A DNA stretch of 44,878 bases, taken from assembly GCA_024693225.1 (NCBI GenBank), contig JAILLI010000048.1, forward strand, positions 1 to 44,878, read 5' to 3'. Position numbers and translations under genes: made by a program. Numbering within the stretch: position 1 is the stretch's first letter; the number at the start of each line of letters is the position of its first letter. This DNA is from Lachnospiraceae bacterium (GTDB lineage Bacteria; Bacillota; Clostridia; Lachnospirales; Lachnospiraceae). The notes beneath the pieces were generated by a model. The model was not told the origin of the DNA and ran no database searches. It saw only the letters and a list, made by a program, of their open reading frames with translations. Below are positions 1-8,418 of the stretch, piece by piece.

Positions 1-54
1 CAGCTCGATCTCAACAGTCATGTCGGTATCATCGAATTCTTCATTCTTTTTCAT
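1..54 (-). CDS. DUF1292-like small protein, 3' end outside the window
   Basis: Only the first 18 codons are present, reading leftward from an ATG at 54 and running off the left edge. The peptide is acidic, with MKKNEEFDDTD followed by MTVEIEL. This opening resembles DUF1292 (YrzB-type) proteins, which start with a short acidic stretch and a beta strand of the type TVxLxLDDG. The ATG is preceded on the minus strand by an AAAGGTGCAGGAT ribosome site. A minus-strand promoter at 200-229 fits this gene. In Firmicutes such genes often lie near ireB and ruvX, which cannot be checked here. The family call rests on very few residues. Confidence 0.5.
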   Translation of the reverse strand, partial: MKKNEEFDDTDMTVEIEL

Positions 55-193
55 ATCCTGCACCTTTATCCGCAAACATCGGCCCTTTGGAATTCGACCT
101 TGTCGAAGGGTCTGACGCTGTATGCCGGGTGACTTGCTGCTCCGGCACCTTTTGCAAAACCGGCCTGATGATCTTATCGCCACCTGACCGACA
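55..193 (-). other. Long structured 5' leader of unknown class
   Basis: This gene-free stretch lies between the minus-strand promoter and the start codon at 54. It contains several inverted repeats: TTCGAC-AAG-GTCGAA (minus strand, about 95-109), a GCCGG/CCGGC pair around 123-145, and the palindrome TTTTGCAAAA near 150. No T-run follows, so a classical terminator is not visible. I do not recognise a known riboswitch or small RNA class. It could be a cis-regulatory leader or simply untranslated sequence. Confidence 0.35.
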
Positions 194-199
194 TTGCAG

Positions 200-229
200 A
201 TTATACCACAGTACTTGAGATATAATCAA
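200..229 (-). promoter_or_regulatory. Extended -10 promoter for the leftward DUF1292-like gene
   Basis: Read on the minus strand, TTGATT (224-229) is followed by an 18-bp spacer and a perfect TATAAT (200-205). A TG one base upstream of the hexamer makes it an extended -10 element (TGGTATAAT). Transcription would begin near 193 and leave a leader of about 139 nt before the ATG at 54, unusually long for this window. Confidence 0.6.
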
Positions 230-306
230 TGAGTAGACGGACAATGGCGGAAAATGTTTGATTTCTCTGTCAAAAGCAGGCTTTTTTGTCCGTATCAGCG
301 TTTTCC

Positions 307-335
307 TTGAAAAACAGACGGATTTTAATTATAAT
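307..335 (+). promoter_or_regulatory. Strong promoter directly abutting the GlgX-like start codon
   Basis: TTGAAA at 307-312 and a perfect TATAAT at 330-335 are separated by exactly 17 bp. Transcription would be expected to start around 341-344, which is at the ATG at 344 itself. No ribosome site precedes that ATG, so the message may be leaderless. Confidence 0.7.
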
Positions 336-343
336 TATATGAT

Positions 344-2263
344 ATGACTGATAAGATCGGAAAACGACAAATCCATACAAGTGGCTGCGGATTTCCCATG
401 GGCGCCGTAAAGATGGCGGAGGGAGTGCAGTTTTCAGTAGCTCTTCCTTACAGAAATACCCTCGAATTATTCATATTTAACGATCAGGGAAAGGTCATCG
501 ACCATGTCAATATGCCCGATCATGCGCTTGCATCGGGCGTGTGTTCATGTCTGATACATGGTAAGCTTCCTGACGGTTTTTCATATGCTTATGAAGCAGA
601 CGGCATAAAGGTTTGCGATCCTTTCATGAAGAATTCAACGGCTGCAAGGAAGTTCGGTGATGCCGAGGGGACACTTGACAATGCAAAGCTTTATGAGGCG
701 GAGTTTGACTGGGGAGATGACAGGCCCCTGTGCCTGCCTTACAACAGCATCATTGCCTATCAGGTCCATGTCAGGGGCTTTACAAACCATACATCATCAA
801 GAGTAAGACATAAGGGGAAGTTTTCGGGACTTACGGAAAAGATCCCATATCTTATGGATCTTGGTGTCAACCAGGTCGTTCTGATGCCTTCGTATGAATT
901 TGATGAGATCATACGTCCCCAAAAGGCTTTATCCATGGACAGGATAGATTACAAAGCCCTTCCGGGGAAAAAGGAAGAGTACAAGATCAACTTCTGGGGC
1001 TTTACCGAAGGCTGTTATTACATGCCCAAGGCATCTTACTCGGACGGCGATCCGGTCAGGGAGTTCAAGACCATGGTAAAAGACCTTCATGCTGCAGGCA
1101 TTGAGGTCATCATGCGGATGTATTTCCCGGATACGGTAAACCGGGCTTATATCCCCGATATATTGAAATTCTGGGCTTATGAATACCATGTGGACGGGTT
1201 CTTTGTAATGGGGGACGATCTGCCCATGGATATCATCGCCGCCGATATGTTCCTTCGGGACCGGAAGATTTACAATATCTTCTTTGACAAGGATGCGGTG
1301 ACAAGGCGCAAGTACGGCTATAATCATAACATGGCCTTTGTCAATCCCGATTTCATGAACGTCTGCCGTAAATACTTAAAGAGCGATGAAAACCAGCTGT
1401 CTGATTTTCTGTACAGACAGCGTCTCAATCCTGCAGACGTACACACGGTAAATTACATCACCGATTATTACGGTTTCACCCTTAAAGATCTTGTGACCTT
1501 TGACTATAAGCACAATGAGGACAATAAAGAGGACAACAGGGACGGGGAGAACTTCAACTACAGCTGGAACTGCGGAGTGGAGGGGGTATCCCGCAAAAGA
1601 TCGGTGATATCCTTAAGGATGAAGCAGATGAAGAATGCCCTGGTATTCCTCCTGCTGTCTCAGGGAGTTCCCATGATCTGCGCCGGGGACGAGTTTGCCA
1701 ATACGCAGATGGGAAACAACAACACCTATTGTCAGGACAATGAGATCGGCTGGGTGGTATGGAAGACCAGCAAACACTCGCAGGAGATCTATGACTTTAC
1801 AAAGATGCTCATAAGTCTTCGAAGGGAACATCCCATACTTCATCCGGAAAGGGAGTTTCGTCTTATGGATTATGCCTCATGCGGTTTTCCGGACCTGTCA
1901 TACCACGGGGACATGGCATGGAATCCCAGGTTTGAAAACCATCTCCGCCATATAGGGATCATGATATGCGGCAAATATGCAAGGCTGACAAGGATAAAGG
2001 AGGATGATTTCTTCTATATTGCATATAACATGCACTGGGAGGATCATACTTTCGCCCTTCCAAAGCTCCCGAAGGGACTGGCATGGACTGTCTGTTTTGC
2101 GACCTGTGAGAAGGGGGCGGCAGCAGTGATACATGATACCCTTAAGGAAAATGAAGGAAGCGTAACGGTGCCTGACCGCTGTATTTGTGTGCTCAGATCC
2201 GGGGAGCAGACAGATGATAAGAAAAGTGATCTCAAAGCGGATGATATCACGGATAAAATTTGA
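344..2263 (+). CDS. GlgX/isoamylase-family GH13 protein lacking catalytic residues (probable pseudoenzyme)
   Basis: The 639-residue protein has the layout of glycogen debranching enzymes: an N-terminal CBM48/isoamylase-type domain (about 14-130) and a GH13 barrel. Family hallmarks remain, such as HNEDNKEDNRDG (390-401), SWNCGVEG (407-414), AGDEF and CQDNEIGW. The four GH13 active-site regions are degenerate. Region I (DVVYNH) reads RMYFPD near 258-263. Region II (DGFRFD) reads DGFFVM, so the nucleophile Asp is Met289 and the conserved Arg is Phe287. The acid/base Glu aligns with Ile312. Region IV (TAHDG) reads TDYYG, so the His and transition-state Asp are Tyr375 and Tyr376. The reading frame is intact over its full length, so this is not simple decay. 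A sugar-binding or regulatory role in glycogen metabolism is inferred. The ATG at 344 agrees with where the family's N-terminal domain begins, although no ribosome site is visible. Confidence 0.85.
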   Translation: MTDKIGKRQIHTSGCGFPMGAVKMAEGVQFSVALPYRNTLELFIFNDQGKVIDHVNMPDHALASGVCSCLIHGKLPDGFSYAYEADGIKVCDPFMKNSTAARKFGDAEGTLDNAKLYEAEFDWGDDRPLCLPYNSIIAYQVHVRGFTNHTSSRVRHKGKFSGLTEKIPYLMDLGVNQVVLMPSYEFDEIIRPQKALSMDRIDYKALPGKKEEYKINFWGFTEGCYYMPKASYSDGDPVREFKTMVKDLHAAGIEVIMRMYFPDTVNRAYIPDILKFWAYEYHVDGFFVMGDDLPMDIIAADMFLRDRKIYNIFFDKDAVTRRKYGYNHNMAFVNPDFMNVCRKYLKSDENQLSDFLYRQRLNPADVHTVNYITDYYGFTLKDLVTFDYKHNEDNKEDNRDGENFNYSWNCGVEGVSRKRSVISLRMKQMKNALVFLLLSQGVPMICAGDEFANTQMGNNNTYCQDNEIGWVVWKTSKHSQEIYDFTKMLISLRREHPILHPEREFRLMDYASCGFPDLSYHGDMAWNPRFENHLRHIGIMICGKYARLTRIKEDDFFYIAYNMHWEDHTFALPKLPKGLAWTVCFATCEKGAAAVIHDTLKENEGSVTVPDRCICVLRSGEQTDDKKSDLKADDITDKI

Positions 2264-2267
2264 TGGA

Positions 2268-2285
2268 CAGGTTTAAAGAAACCTG
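2268..2285 (+). other. Short stem-loop in the gap before trpS
   Basis: CAGGTTT and AAACCTG form a perfect 7-bp stem with a 4-nt loop, just after the GlgX-like stop codon. No T-tract follows, so it does not qualify as an intrinsic terminator. It may protect or process the message. Confidence 0.3.
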
Positions 2286-2309
2286 CCTTCAGGAAAAGAG
2301 GATAGAAAA

Positions 2310-3314
2310 ATGATAGACGGTAAAAAAGTACTGTTCTCGGGCATGCAGGCCACGGGAAATCTGACATTGGGGAATTATCTGGGCGCCCTTAAGAACTGGG
2401 TAACCCTTTCGGATGAATATGAGTGCTTTTATTCGGTCGTGGACATGCATTCCATAACGGTAAGACAGGATAGCGCGGAGCTTAGGAGCCGGGCCAGAAA
2501 GCTCCTGACCCTTTATATAGCGGCAGGTCTTGATCCCGAAAAGAACTGTATATATTATCAGTCACATGTTTCGGGACATGCCGAACTGGCCTGGATACTG
2601 AACTGTTTTACGTACATGGGTGAACTGTCGCGCATGACACAGTTCAAGGACAAGTCCGCCAAGCATGCCGATAATATCAATGCAGGTCTTTTCACCTATC
2701 CGGTGCTTATGGCGGCAGATATACTCCTGTACCAGGCGGATGTTGTACCGGTCGGCATCGACCAGATGCAGCATCTGGAGCTTACAAGGGATATAGCCCA
2801 GCGTTTTAATGCCATATACGGTGATGTCTTCACGGTGCCCGAGCCTTATATAGGCAAAGTGGGGGCCAGGATAATGAGCCTGCAGGATCCGTCCAAAAAG
2901 ATGAGCAAATCGGATGAGAATCCCAATGCCTCTATTTATCTCATGGATGATCCGGATACCATAATGCGCAAGTTCAAGCGCGCTGTCACCGATTCTGTCG
3001 GAGCTGTACGGTATAACGAAGAGGAACAGCCCGGAATATGCAATCTCATCGATATTTACTGCGCCTGTACCGGAAAGAGCCGCGAGGAGACCGAAAAGGA
3101 ATTTGACGGAAAGGGTTACGGTGATTTCAAGACCGCAGTGGGAGAGAGTGTTGTAGAAAAGCTCCGCCCTCTTCAGGAGAAGATGGCAGAGCTTGAGAAA
3201 AACAAAGATTATATTGACAGCGTGATAAAGAATAATGCGGAGCGTGCGGCATATGTTTCAAACAAGACCCTCCGCAAGGTTCAGAAGAAGGTGGGTTTCC
3301 CTATTCGGCCTTGA
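2310..3314 (+). CDS. trpS: Tryptophanyl-tRNA synthetase
   Basis: This class I aminoacyl-tRNA synthetase charges tRNA-Trp in the cytoplasm. The 334-residue length is typical for bacterial TrpRS. The HIGH-type motif lies in TGNLTLGNYLGA (15-26) and the KMSKS motif is intact at 197-201. YQADVVPVGIDQMQHLEL is a family signature around the tryptophan pocket. An AGGA-rich site (AGGAAAAGAGGAT) precedes the ATG. The gene follows the GlgX-like gene after 46 bp, and no T-box leader fits in that gap. Its last 14 bases overlap the end of the convergent potD gene. Confidence 0.97.
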   Translation: MIDGKKVLFSGMQATGNLTLGNYLGALKNWVTLSDEYECFYSVVDMHSITVRQDSAELRSRARKLLTLYIAAGLDPEKNCIYYQSHVSGHAELAWILNCFTYMGELSRMTQFKDKSAKHADNINAGLFTYPVLMAADILLYQADVVPVGIDQMQHLELTRDIAQRFNAIYGDVFTVPEPYIGKVGARIMSLQDPSKKMSKSDENPNASIYLMDDPDTIMRKFKRAVTDSVGAVRYNEEEQPGICNLIDIYCACTGKSREETEKEFDGKGYGDFKTAVGESVVEKLRPLQEKMAELEKNKDYIDSVIKNNAERAAYVSNKTLRKVQKKVGFPIRP

Positions 3315-4365
3315 CCTCTTTCCATAAGCTGCTGTAAAGTTCAGTCGTAGCATCATCCAGTGACTGGTAGACCTCGCACCCTTCAAGAGAGGCATCATCA
3401 GGAACTATGGCGGTATTAAGCCGAAGCTCCTCGTCCATGGTATCTACGACTGCCTTATTGGGAGTGGAGTAATATATATACTCGAAGTTGGCGTATGCAA
3501 CATCCCTGCGGCAGAGGAAATCAAGGAACTTTTTGGCGGCATCGGTATTCTTGCAGTTCTTGGTCACGATCCACGAATCCAGCCAAAGGTTGCTGCCTTC
3601 CTTGGGGATAACGTATTTCAGGTTGTGATTATAGAGATTCCCCAGATAGGCCTCACCGGAATAGACAACAGCCATGGCCGCATTTCCGGCAACGACTTCA
3701 TCCCTTGCTTCATCCACAAGATAACTTGCCACATCCGGCTTCTGCTTCTTAAGAAGATCCGCAGCAGCCCTTATCTCATTCTCGTCTTTGGTGTTCAGTG
3801 AATATCCCAGATATTTGAGGGCTACCATGAAGGAATCACGCATGCTGTCCTGCATTATGATGTCTCCTTTGTAGTCTCCGTTAAAGAGCACATCCCAACT
3901 GTCGATGTCCCCTTTTACCTTGGTCGTATCATACAGTATGCCAACCGTGCCCCAAAAGTAGGGAAGGGAATACCTGTTGCCGGGATCAAAGCTTTCGGAC
4001 AGCTTCATGAACTTGGGATCTATATTGTTATAGTTCTCCAGGGATTTCAGATCGATCTCCTGGGCCTGCCCTTCGTCTATAAGACGTTTTATCATGTAAT
4101 CTGAAGTACAGACCAGATCATAGTTTATGGCCCCGGAACTGTACTTGGTATAGAGCTCCTCGGGAGTCGTGGCCTCCTCATAATTGACGAAAATACCGGT
4201 TTCCTTGGTAAACTGTGTGATCATTTCCGGATCCATGTATTCGCTGTAATTGAATACCGTAAGCTCAGTTCCTTCGCCGGAAGAGGTCTCTGAGGATGAA
4301 CATCCGGAGAATAAGCAGCATACCATACACATGGCAAGGATAAGAGAGATCGTTTTCTTTTTCAT
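3301..4365 (-). CDS. potD: Spermidine/putrescine-binding lipoprotein of the Pot ABC transporter
   Basis: This solute-binding protein delivers polyamines to the PotABC permease. The 354-residue product begins with a lipoprotein signal peptide: positively charged MKKK, a hydrophobic core, and the lipobox LFSGC with the lipidated Cys at 22. A serine-rich linker follows. The mature part has PotD-type features such as NYSEYMDPEM at the start of the first lobe, and a tryptophan-containing stretch LWLDSWIVTKN. The start overlaps the potC stop by 4 bp (ATGA), so translation is probably coupled. It is the last gene of the leftward potABCD operon, and its stop codon lies inside the 3' end of trpS. Confidence 0.95.
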   Translation of the reverse strand: MKKKTISLILAMCMVCCLFSGCSSSETSSGEGTELTVFNYSEYMDPEMITQFTKETGIFVNYEEATTPEELYTKYSSGAINYDLVCTSDYMIKRLIDEGQAQEIDLKSLENYNNIDPKFMKLSESFDPGNRYSLPYFWGTVGILYDTTKVKGDIDSWDVLFNGDYKGDIIMQDSMRDSFMVALKYLGYSLNTKDENEIRAAADLLKKQKPDVASYLVDEARDEVVAGNAAMAVVYSGEAYLGNLYNHNLKYVIPKEGSNLWLDSWIVTKNCKNTDAAKKFLDFLCRRDVAYANFEYIYYSTPNKAVVDTMDEELRLNTAIVPDDASLEGCEVYQSLDDATTELYSSLWKEVKAE

Positions 4366-5159
4366 ATCGGTTCAGCTCCTGTAGTTTTCCTGCCCGAAGA
4401 AGACCGGGCAAGTATATTTATGATGATAAGAATAATAAGTACCAGCAGGAAAAGCAGGGTCGAGAGGGCATACATCTCCGGTTTGATCCCCTTTCTGATC
4501 TCGCCGTAGATGAGCGTGGACAAAGTGTTTACTCCCGGCCCCTTTGTGAAATATGTTATCACAAAATCGTCCATTGACATAGTCATTGACATAAAAAATC
4601 CTGCGACGATCCCACCCATGAGGTCGGGGATCACCACCTTCACGAAGGCATGCAGGCTTGTCGCGCCCAGATCCCTTGCGGCCTCAAACTGCCTTATGTC
4701 CGTTGTTTCCAGCTTTGGAAGGATACATAAAATAACATAAGGTATGTTAAAAGTTATATGAGCGATGAGGACGCTGGAAAAACCCAAAGGGATGAACTTT
4801 ACGAACCAGAGCATGAGAGCTATACCGGTTATTATATCGGCATTGAGCAGGGGGATATTGGTAAAAAAGAGCATGACCTTCTGCCCCTTTATCCTCATGG
4901 CATAGATCCCCACGGCTGCAAGAAGTCCTATGGCGGTCCCTATGGCAGCTGATAAGAAGGCTATGGACAGGGTCGTCTTCAATGCGTTCACGATGGAGGT
5001 GGAGCCAAAGAGAGTCCTGTACCATTTTAGGGTAAAGCCCTCCCATAAGACACGCGATCTTGAGGAATTAAAGCTCAGCGTGATGAGCACGAAGATAGGT
5101 GCATACATGAAGAGCATTATGAGACCTATATAGATTTTTCCCAGGGTCCTTCTGATCAT
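4362..5159 (-). CDS. potC: Polyamine ABC transporter permease PotC
   Basis: One of two inner permease subunits for polyamine uptake. The 265-residue protein has about six transmembrane segments. It carries the cytoplasmic EAA loop, seen as EAARDLGATSLHAF followed by IPDLMGG, which docks on the ATPase PotA. The start overlaps the end of potB by 4 bp and its stop overlaps the potD start by 4 bp, so the genes are packed as one message. Length and EAA-loop position fit the PotC/YdcV family better than PotB, which is encoded just upstream. Confidence 0.95.
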   Translation of the reverse strand: MIRRTLGKIYIGLIMLFMYAPIFVLITLSFNSSRSRVLWEGFTLKWYRTLFGSTSIVNALKTTLSIAFLSAAIGTAIGLLAAVGIYAMRIKGQKVMLFFTNIPLLNADIITGIALMLWFVKFIPLGFSSVLIAHITFNIPYVILCILPKLETTDIRQFEAARDLGATSLHAFVKVVIPDLMGGIVAGFFMSMTMSMDDFVITYFTKGPGVNTLSTLIYGEIRKGIKPEMYALSTLLFLLVLIILIIINILARSSSGRKTTGAEPI

Positions 5160-6004
5160 ATGACAAATCCTTTGTTATGCCCTTCGGATCTTCGGCCGAA
5201 CAGCAGAGTCGTAATAAGTACAAATATCATAAGGGTGACCGACAGGCCGGATCCCAGGTTCCAGTTCATGGAGACTGAGAATTCCTGTTCTATTATATTG
5301 CCCAGGAGCTGTATCTTACCGCCCCCTAGGATATTGGCTATAACGAACTCTGTCATCGAGGGTACGAAGACCATTGTTATACCGCTTCCTATACCGGAAA
5401 AGGAGAGGGGGAGGAGTATCTTTGTCAGGACGTGAAAGCGTCCGGCTCCCAGATCCTTTGATGCTTCGATGATATCATCGGGTATGGCCAGAACACAGTT
5501 CATTATGGGAAGCATCATATAAGGAAGATAATCATAGACCATTCCCAAAACTATGGCCAGGGGGGTGTTGATGATGTTCATCTCTTCAAGATGACACAGG
5601 GACAGGATATGGTTAATGACCCCGTTCTTTGAGATCAGCATCTGTATGGCCAGAATGCGGAGTATGAAGTTCATCCACATGGGAAGTATGAGGATGAAGA
5701 TGATGATCCTTTTATTGGTGATACGAGAGGATTTCAGTATGAGTGCGGCGGGATATGAGATGAGTATACAGACGGCTGAACATATAAAAGCCAGCTCAAC
5801 GGAAAGGAAGAGGGCTTTTCTGTGAACAGGGTCAAAGATCGCGATGAGGTTATCAAAAGTAAAGCCGCCGGCGGGAGTGGTAACAGCCCGGGCGAACACG
5901 AACAGGAGAGGGATAAGGGTAAAGCCGATCACCCAGATCACATATGGGATTGAAAGTACCTGCATCTTTTTACGATTCATATGCCTGTGCCGGAGGATAG
6001 TCAT
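5156..6004 (-). CDS. potB: Polyamine ABC transporter permease PotB
   Basis: The second membrane permease subunit of the Pot importer, 282 residues with about six transmembrane helices. The EAA loop is visible as [20 protein letters not shown]. The ATG at 6004 places the first codons 35 bp inside potA. A second in-frame ATG at 5980 (sequence [10 protein letters not shown]) would shorten the overlap to 11 bp, and neither has a strong ribosome site at ideal spacing. The basic run RHRHMNRKK before the first helix fits a cytoplasmic N-terminus. The exact start is therefore uncertain, while the function is clear. Confidence 0.93.
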   Translation of the reverse strand: MTILRHRHMNRKKMQVLSIPYVIWVIGFTLIPLLFVFARAVTTPAGGFTFDNLIAIFDPVHRKALFLSVELAFICSAVCILISYPAALILKSSRITNKRIIIFILILPMWMNFILRILAIQMLISKNGVINHILSLCHLEEMNIINTPLAIVLGMVYDYLPYMMLPIMNCVLAIPDDIIEASKDLGAGRFHVLTKILLPLSFSGIGSGITMVFVPSMTEFVIANILGGGKIQLLGNIIEQEFSVSMNWNLGSGLSVTLMIFVLITTLLFGRRSEGHNKGFVI

Positions 6005-7073
6005 CCTTGTTCATGATCTCTTCGTCTTCTGACTGTGGTTTGTGCATTATCTGGAAGTTGTCGGGGATAACGTTGATACCGACGAAACTCCCCACAGGGA
6101 AATGCTGGGTTGTCTGTACCATGAAGTTTATGCCTATGGTGCTCTCGACCTGGATCTCATAGTGAACGCCCTTGAAGATGACACTGGTCACGGTACCGGT
6201 CGTATGCCCTCCTTCGGGAGGACCCAGTTCGACATCTTCCGGACGGATCACAACGTCAACGGGCTCATTTTCTCCAAAGCCTTCATCAACGCATTCAAAA
6301 TCAAGACCGCCTATCTGTACCAGCCGGTCCTTTAACATTATTCCGTCTATTATATTGCTCTCTCCGATAAAATCGGCAACGAAGGCGTTTATAGGCTCGT
6401 TGTAGATGCTCTCGGGAGTTCCGATCTGCTGTATGTATCCCTGGTTCATGACCACAACGGTATCGGACATGGTAAGTGCTTCTTCCTGATCGTGGGTCAC
6501 ATATATAAAAGTGATGCCCAGTTCGTTCTTTAAGCGTATGAGCTCATACTGCATCTCCTGCCGAAGCTTCAGATCCAGCGCCCCCAAAGGCTCATCGAGC
6601 AAAAGGACCTTGGGCTCGTTGACTATGGCACGGGCTATGGCTATACGCTGCTGCTGACCGCCGGAAAGCGAATCGGGCATACGGTCTTCAAAACCGGGAA
6701 GATTGACAAGATCAAGGGCATATCTGATCTTTTCCTTAATATATTCATTGGATCTTTTCTTTATACGGAGACCGAAAGCAATGTTTTCGGCTATGGTCAT
6801 GTGTGAAAAGAGGGAATATTTCTGGAATACGGTATTGAGCTGGCGCTTGTTGGGAGGGACCTGGGTAATGTCGGCCCCGTCAAAATAGACTCTGCCCGCA
6901 TCGGGAGTCTCAAAGCCGCCAATGATACGGAGTATGGTAGTCTTCCCGCAGCCCGAAGGGCCCAGGAGGGTCACAAACTCATTTTCCCTTATATAAAGAT
7001 CAAGCTCGTCCAGCACCTGTGTAGAGCCGAAGGATTTTGATATATTCTTCAGTTCGATAAGCTTTTTGCTCAA
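5970..7073 (-). CDS. potA: Polyamine ABC transporter ATP-binding protein PotA
   Basis: This ATPase powers polyamine import. The 367-residue protein has Walker A GPSGCGKT (38-45), a Q-loop at QKYSLF (84-89), the ABC signature LSGGQ (136-140), Walker B VLLLDEP (156-162) and the H-loop in [11 protein letters not shown]-terminal TOBE-type domain follows from about residue 240, as in PotA and other importers of this class. Translation starts at a TTG codon (7071-7073), and the choice is supported by AAAGGAG eight bases upstream. It is the first gene of the leftward potABCD operon. Confidence 0.96.
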   Translation of the reverse strand: MSKKLIELKNISKSFGSTQVLDELDLYIRENEFVTLLGPSGCGKTTILRIIGGFETPDAGRVYFDGADITQVPPNKRQLNTVFQKYSLFSHMTIAENIAFGLRIKKRSNEYIKEKIRYALDLVNLPGFEDRMPDSLSGGQQQRIAIARAIVNEPKVLLLDEPLGALDLKLRQEMQYELIRLKNELGITFIYVTHDQEEALTMSDTVVVMNQGYIQQIGTPESIYNEPINAFVADFIGESNIIDGIMLKDRLVQIGGLDFECVDEGFGENEPVDVVIRPEDVELGPPEGGHTTGTVTSVIFKGVHYEIQVESTIGINFMVQTTQHFPVGSFVGINVIPDNFQIMHKPQSEDEEIMNKDDYPPAQAYES

Positions 7074-7221
7074 TTGATGCTCCTTTATACCGCGTTTATT
7101 GCGGCAGCCTCTTTGTACCCGATCGCAACCGTGTGCAGTAAAGCAAATTATACATTATACGGATGTAAAATAAAAGAAGATTTTGCATACCCTATGCCAT
7201 AAATATATCAATATTTTGTGG
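7074..7221. other. Divergent spacer between potA and the lactonase-like gene
   Basis: This AT-rich stretch holds two minus-strand TATAAT hexamers (complement of 7147-7152 and 7154-7159), seven bases apart, which could serve potA. I could not pair either with a convincing -35 element. The rightward promoter begins at 7222. The two AT-rich minus hexamers are the best candidates for the pot operon promoter, but this is weak. Confidence 0.35.
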
Positions 7222-7250
7222 TTGACAATTCCGGTCAATAAGAGGACAAT
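7222..7250 (+). promoter_or_regulatory. Promoter of the lactonase-VanY-tgt operon
   Basis: A perfect TTGACA at 7222-7227 is followed by 17 bp and GACAAT (7245-7250), which matches TATAAT at four of six bases. It reads toward the gene starting at 7294, which has its own ribosome site (AGGTGAAGAAG). Confidence 0.6.
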
Positions 7251-7293
7251 ATTTTTTGTATGGGCGGATGTCCCGAAGATCAGGTGAAGAAGT

Positions 7294-8418
7294 ATGGCAG
7301 AAGCTGTTAAAACAAAAGCTAAGACCTCAAAAGAGGCGGAATCAAAAGAAAAAACCTCAAATGAGAAAAAAGCGGATAAATATGTCGCCTATGTATCGAC
7401 CTATACAAGAGGGTCCAGGATAGGTCTTCATATATATGATGTGGATACAAAGGCCGGAAGGTTTAAAAAGAAGGATGATGTTGAGATAACCAATTCTTCC
7501 TACCTGTCCATATCGCACAACGGCAAGTTCCTTTATGCCATCACCGATCTGGGTGTTGAGAGCTACAGGATAAAGATGGACGGTACCCTTGAGAATATGG
7601 GGACGGCTTCCATAAACGGGATGAGAGGATGCTATCTGTCGACGGATTATGAGGATAAGTACCTCTTCGTCGCCGGTTATCATGATGCAAAAGTCACAGT
7701 GCTCCGTATCAATGATGACGGATCTGTCGGAGAGATAACCGATGAAGTATTCTCGGCAGGGATCGGCAGCATAATCGAGAGATCCTTCCTTCCCCATGTA
7801 ACGTGTGCCAAGATGACAAGGGACAACAAGTATCTGTGCGTGTGCGACATAGGAATGGACCAGGTAAAGGTATTTGCTTTCGACCCCGTTGGCGGTAAGC
7901 TCTCGCTCAAGGATATGATAAGGTGCGACCAGGACAGCGGACCCCGTTATATCAAGTTCCACAAAAACGGGAAATTTGCTTATGTGTCACATGAAGTGGC
8001 CTGTAAGATAGATATATATACATATGATAATTCCAAGGGCTTTCCCGAATTTGAGAAGATAGATTCGGTGTCCACCCTTAATGATGATTATAAGACAACG
8101 GGAAGCATAGCATGCGCGATGAAGTTTTCGCTCGATCACAAGCTTCTTATGTGTTCGGTTGCGGGAAACAACAGTGTGTCCATATACAAGGTGGATGAGA
8201 AGACGGGCCTTCTGGACAAGAGACTGTGCCTTCCGGTTTCCGGAGACTATCCCAAGGACGTGGCCTTTTTCCCGGACAGTAAGCACATAGTGAGTCTCAA
8301 TCATGAATCGAACACCATGAGCTTTTTCGCGCTGAACATAAAGGATAACATAATCGTTCTCAACGGACCTTTCATAAAGGTACCGAGCGGGAACTGCATC
8401 ATCACCAAAAAGTTATGA
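7294..8418 (+). CDS. YbhE/6-phosphogluconolactonase-like beta-propeller protein
   Basis: The 374-residue protein belongs to the seven-bladed propeller lactonase family (PF10282 type). Its members include YbhE-like 6-phosphogluconolactonases and related carboxy-lactonizing enzymes. Blade-like repeats recur, for example SYLSISHNGKFLYAITD, RYIKFHKNGKFAYVSHE and PKDVAFFPDSKHIVSLNHE, each with a [K/H]xxxV/A core. The first 30 residues are a Lys/Glu/Ala-rich tail that looks disordered and is not part of the fold. No signal peptide is seen, so it is probably cytoplasmic. A 6-phosphogluconolactonase role is possible, but no pentose phosphate gene is adjacent, so the substrate is open. Its stop overlaps the next start (ATGA). 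Confidence 0.8.
   Translation: MAEAVKTKAKTSKEAESKEKTSNEKKADKYVAYVSTYTRGSRIGLHIYDVDTKAGRFKKKDDVEITNSSYLSISHNGKFLYAITDLGVESYRIKMDGTLENMGTASINGMRGCYLSTDYEDKYLFVAGYHDAKVTVLRINDDGSVGEITDEVFSAGIGSIIERSFLPHVTCAKMTRDNKYLCVCDIGMDQVKVFAFDPVGGKLSLKDMIRCDQDSGPRYIKFHKNGKFAYVSHEVACKIDIYTYDNSKGFPEFEKIDSVSTLNDDYKTTGSIACAMKFSLDHKLLMCSVAGNNSVSIYKVDEKTGLLDKRLCLPVSGDYPKDVAFFPDSKHIVSLNHESNTMSFFALNIKDNIIVLNGPFIKVPSGNCIITKKL

Noticed and set aside
100-190. A resemblance to the bacterial SRP RNA core (TCAGG ... CCGG AGCAGCA) on the minus strand
   Set aside because: The conserved GGAA tetraloop and short apical stem are missing, the loop is too long, and no complete SRP helix closes around it.
2264-2309. The hairpin before trpS as a terminator or T-box
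   Set aside because: There is no T-tract, and the gap is far too short for a T-box leader.
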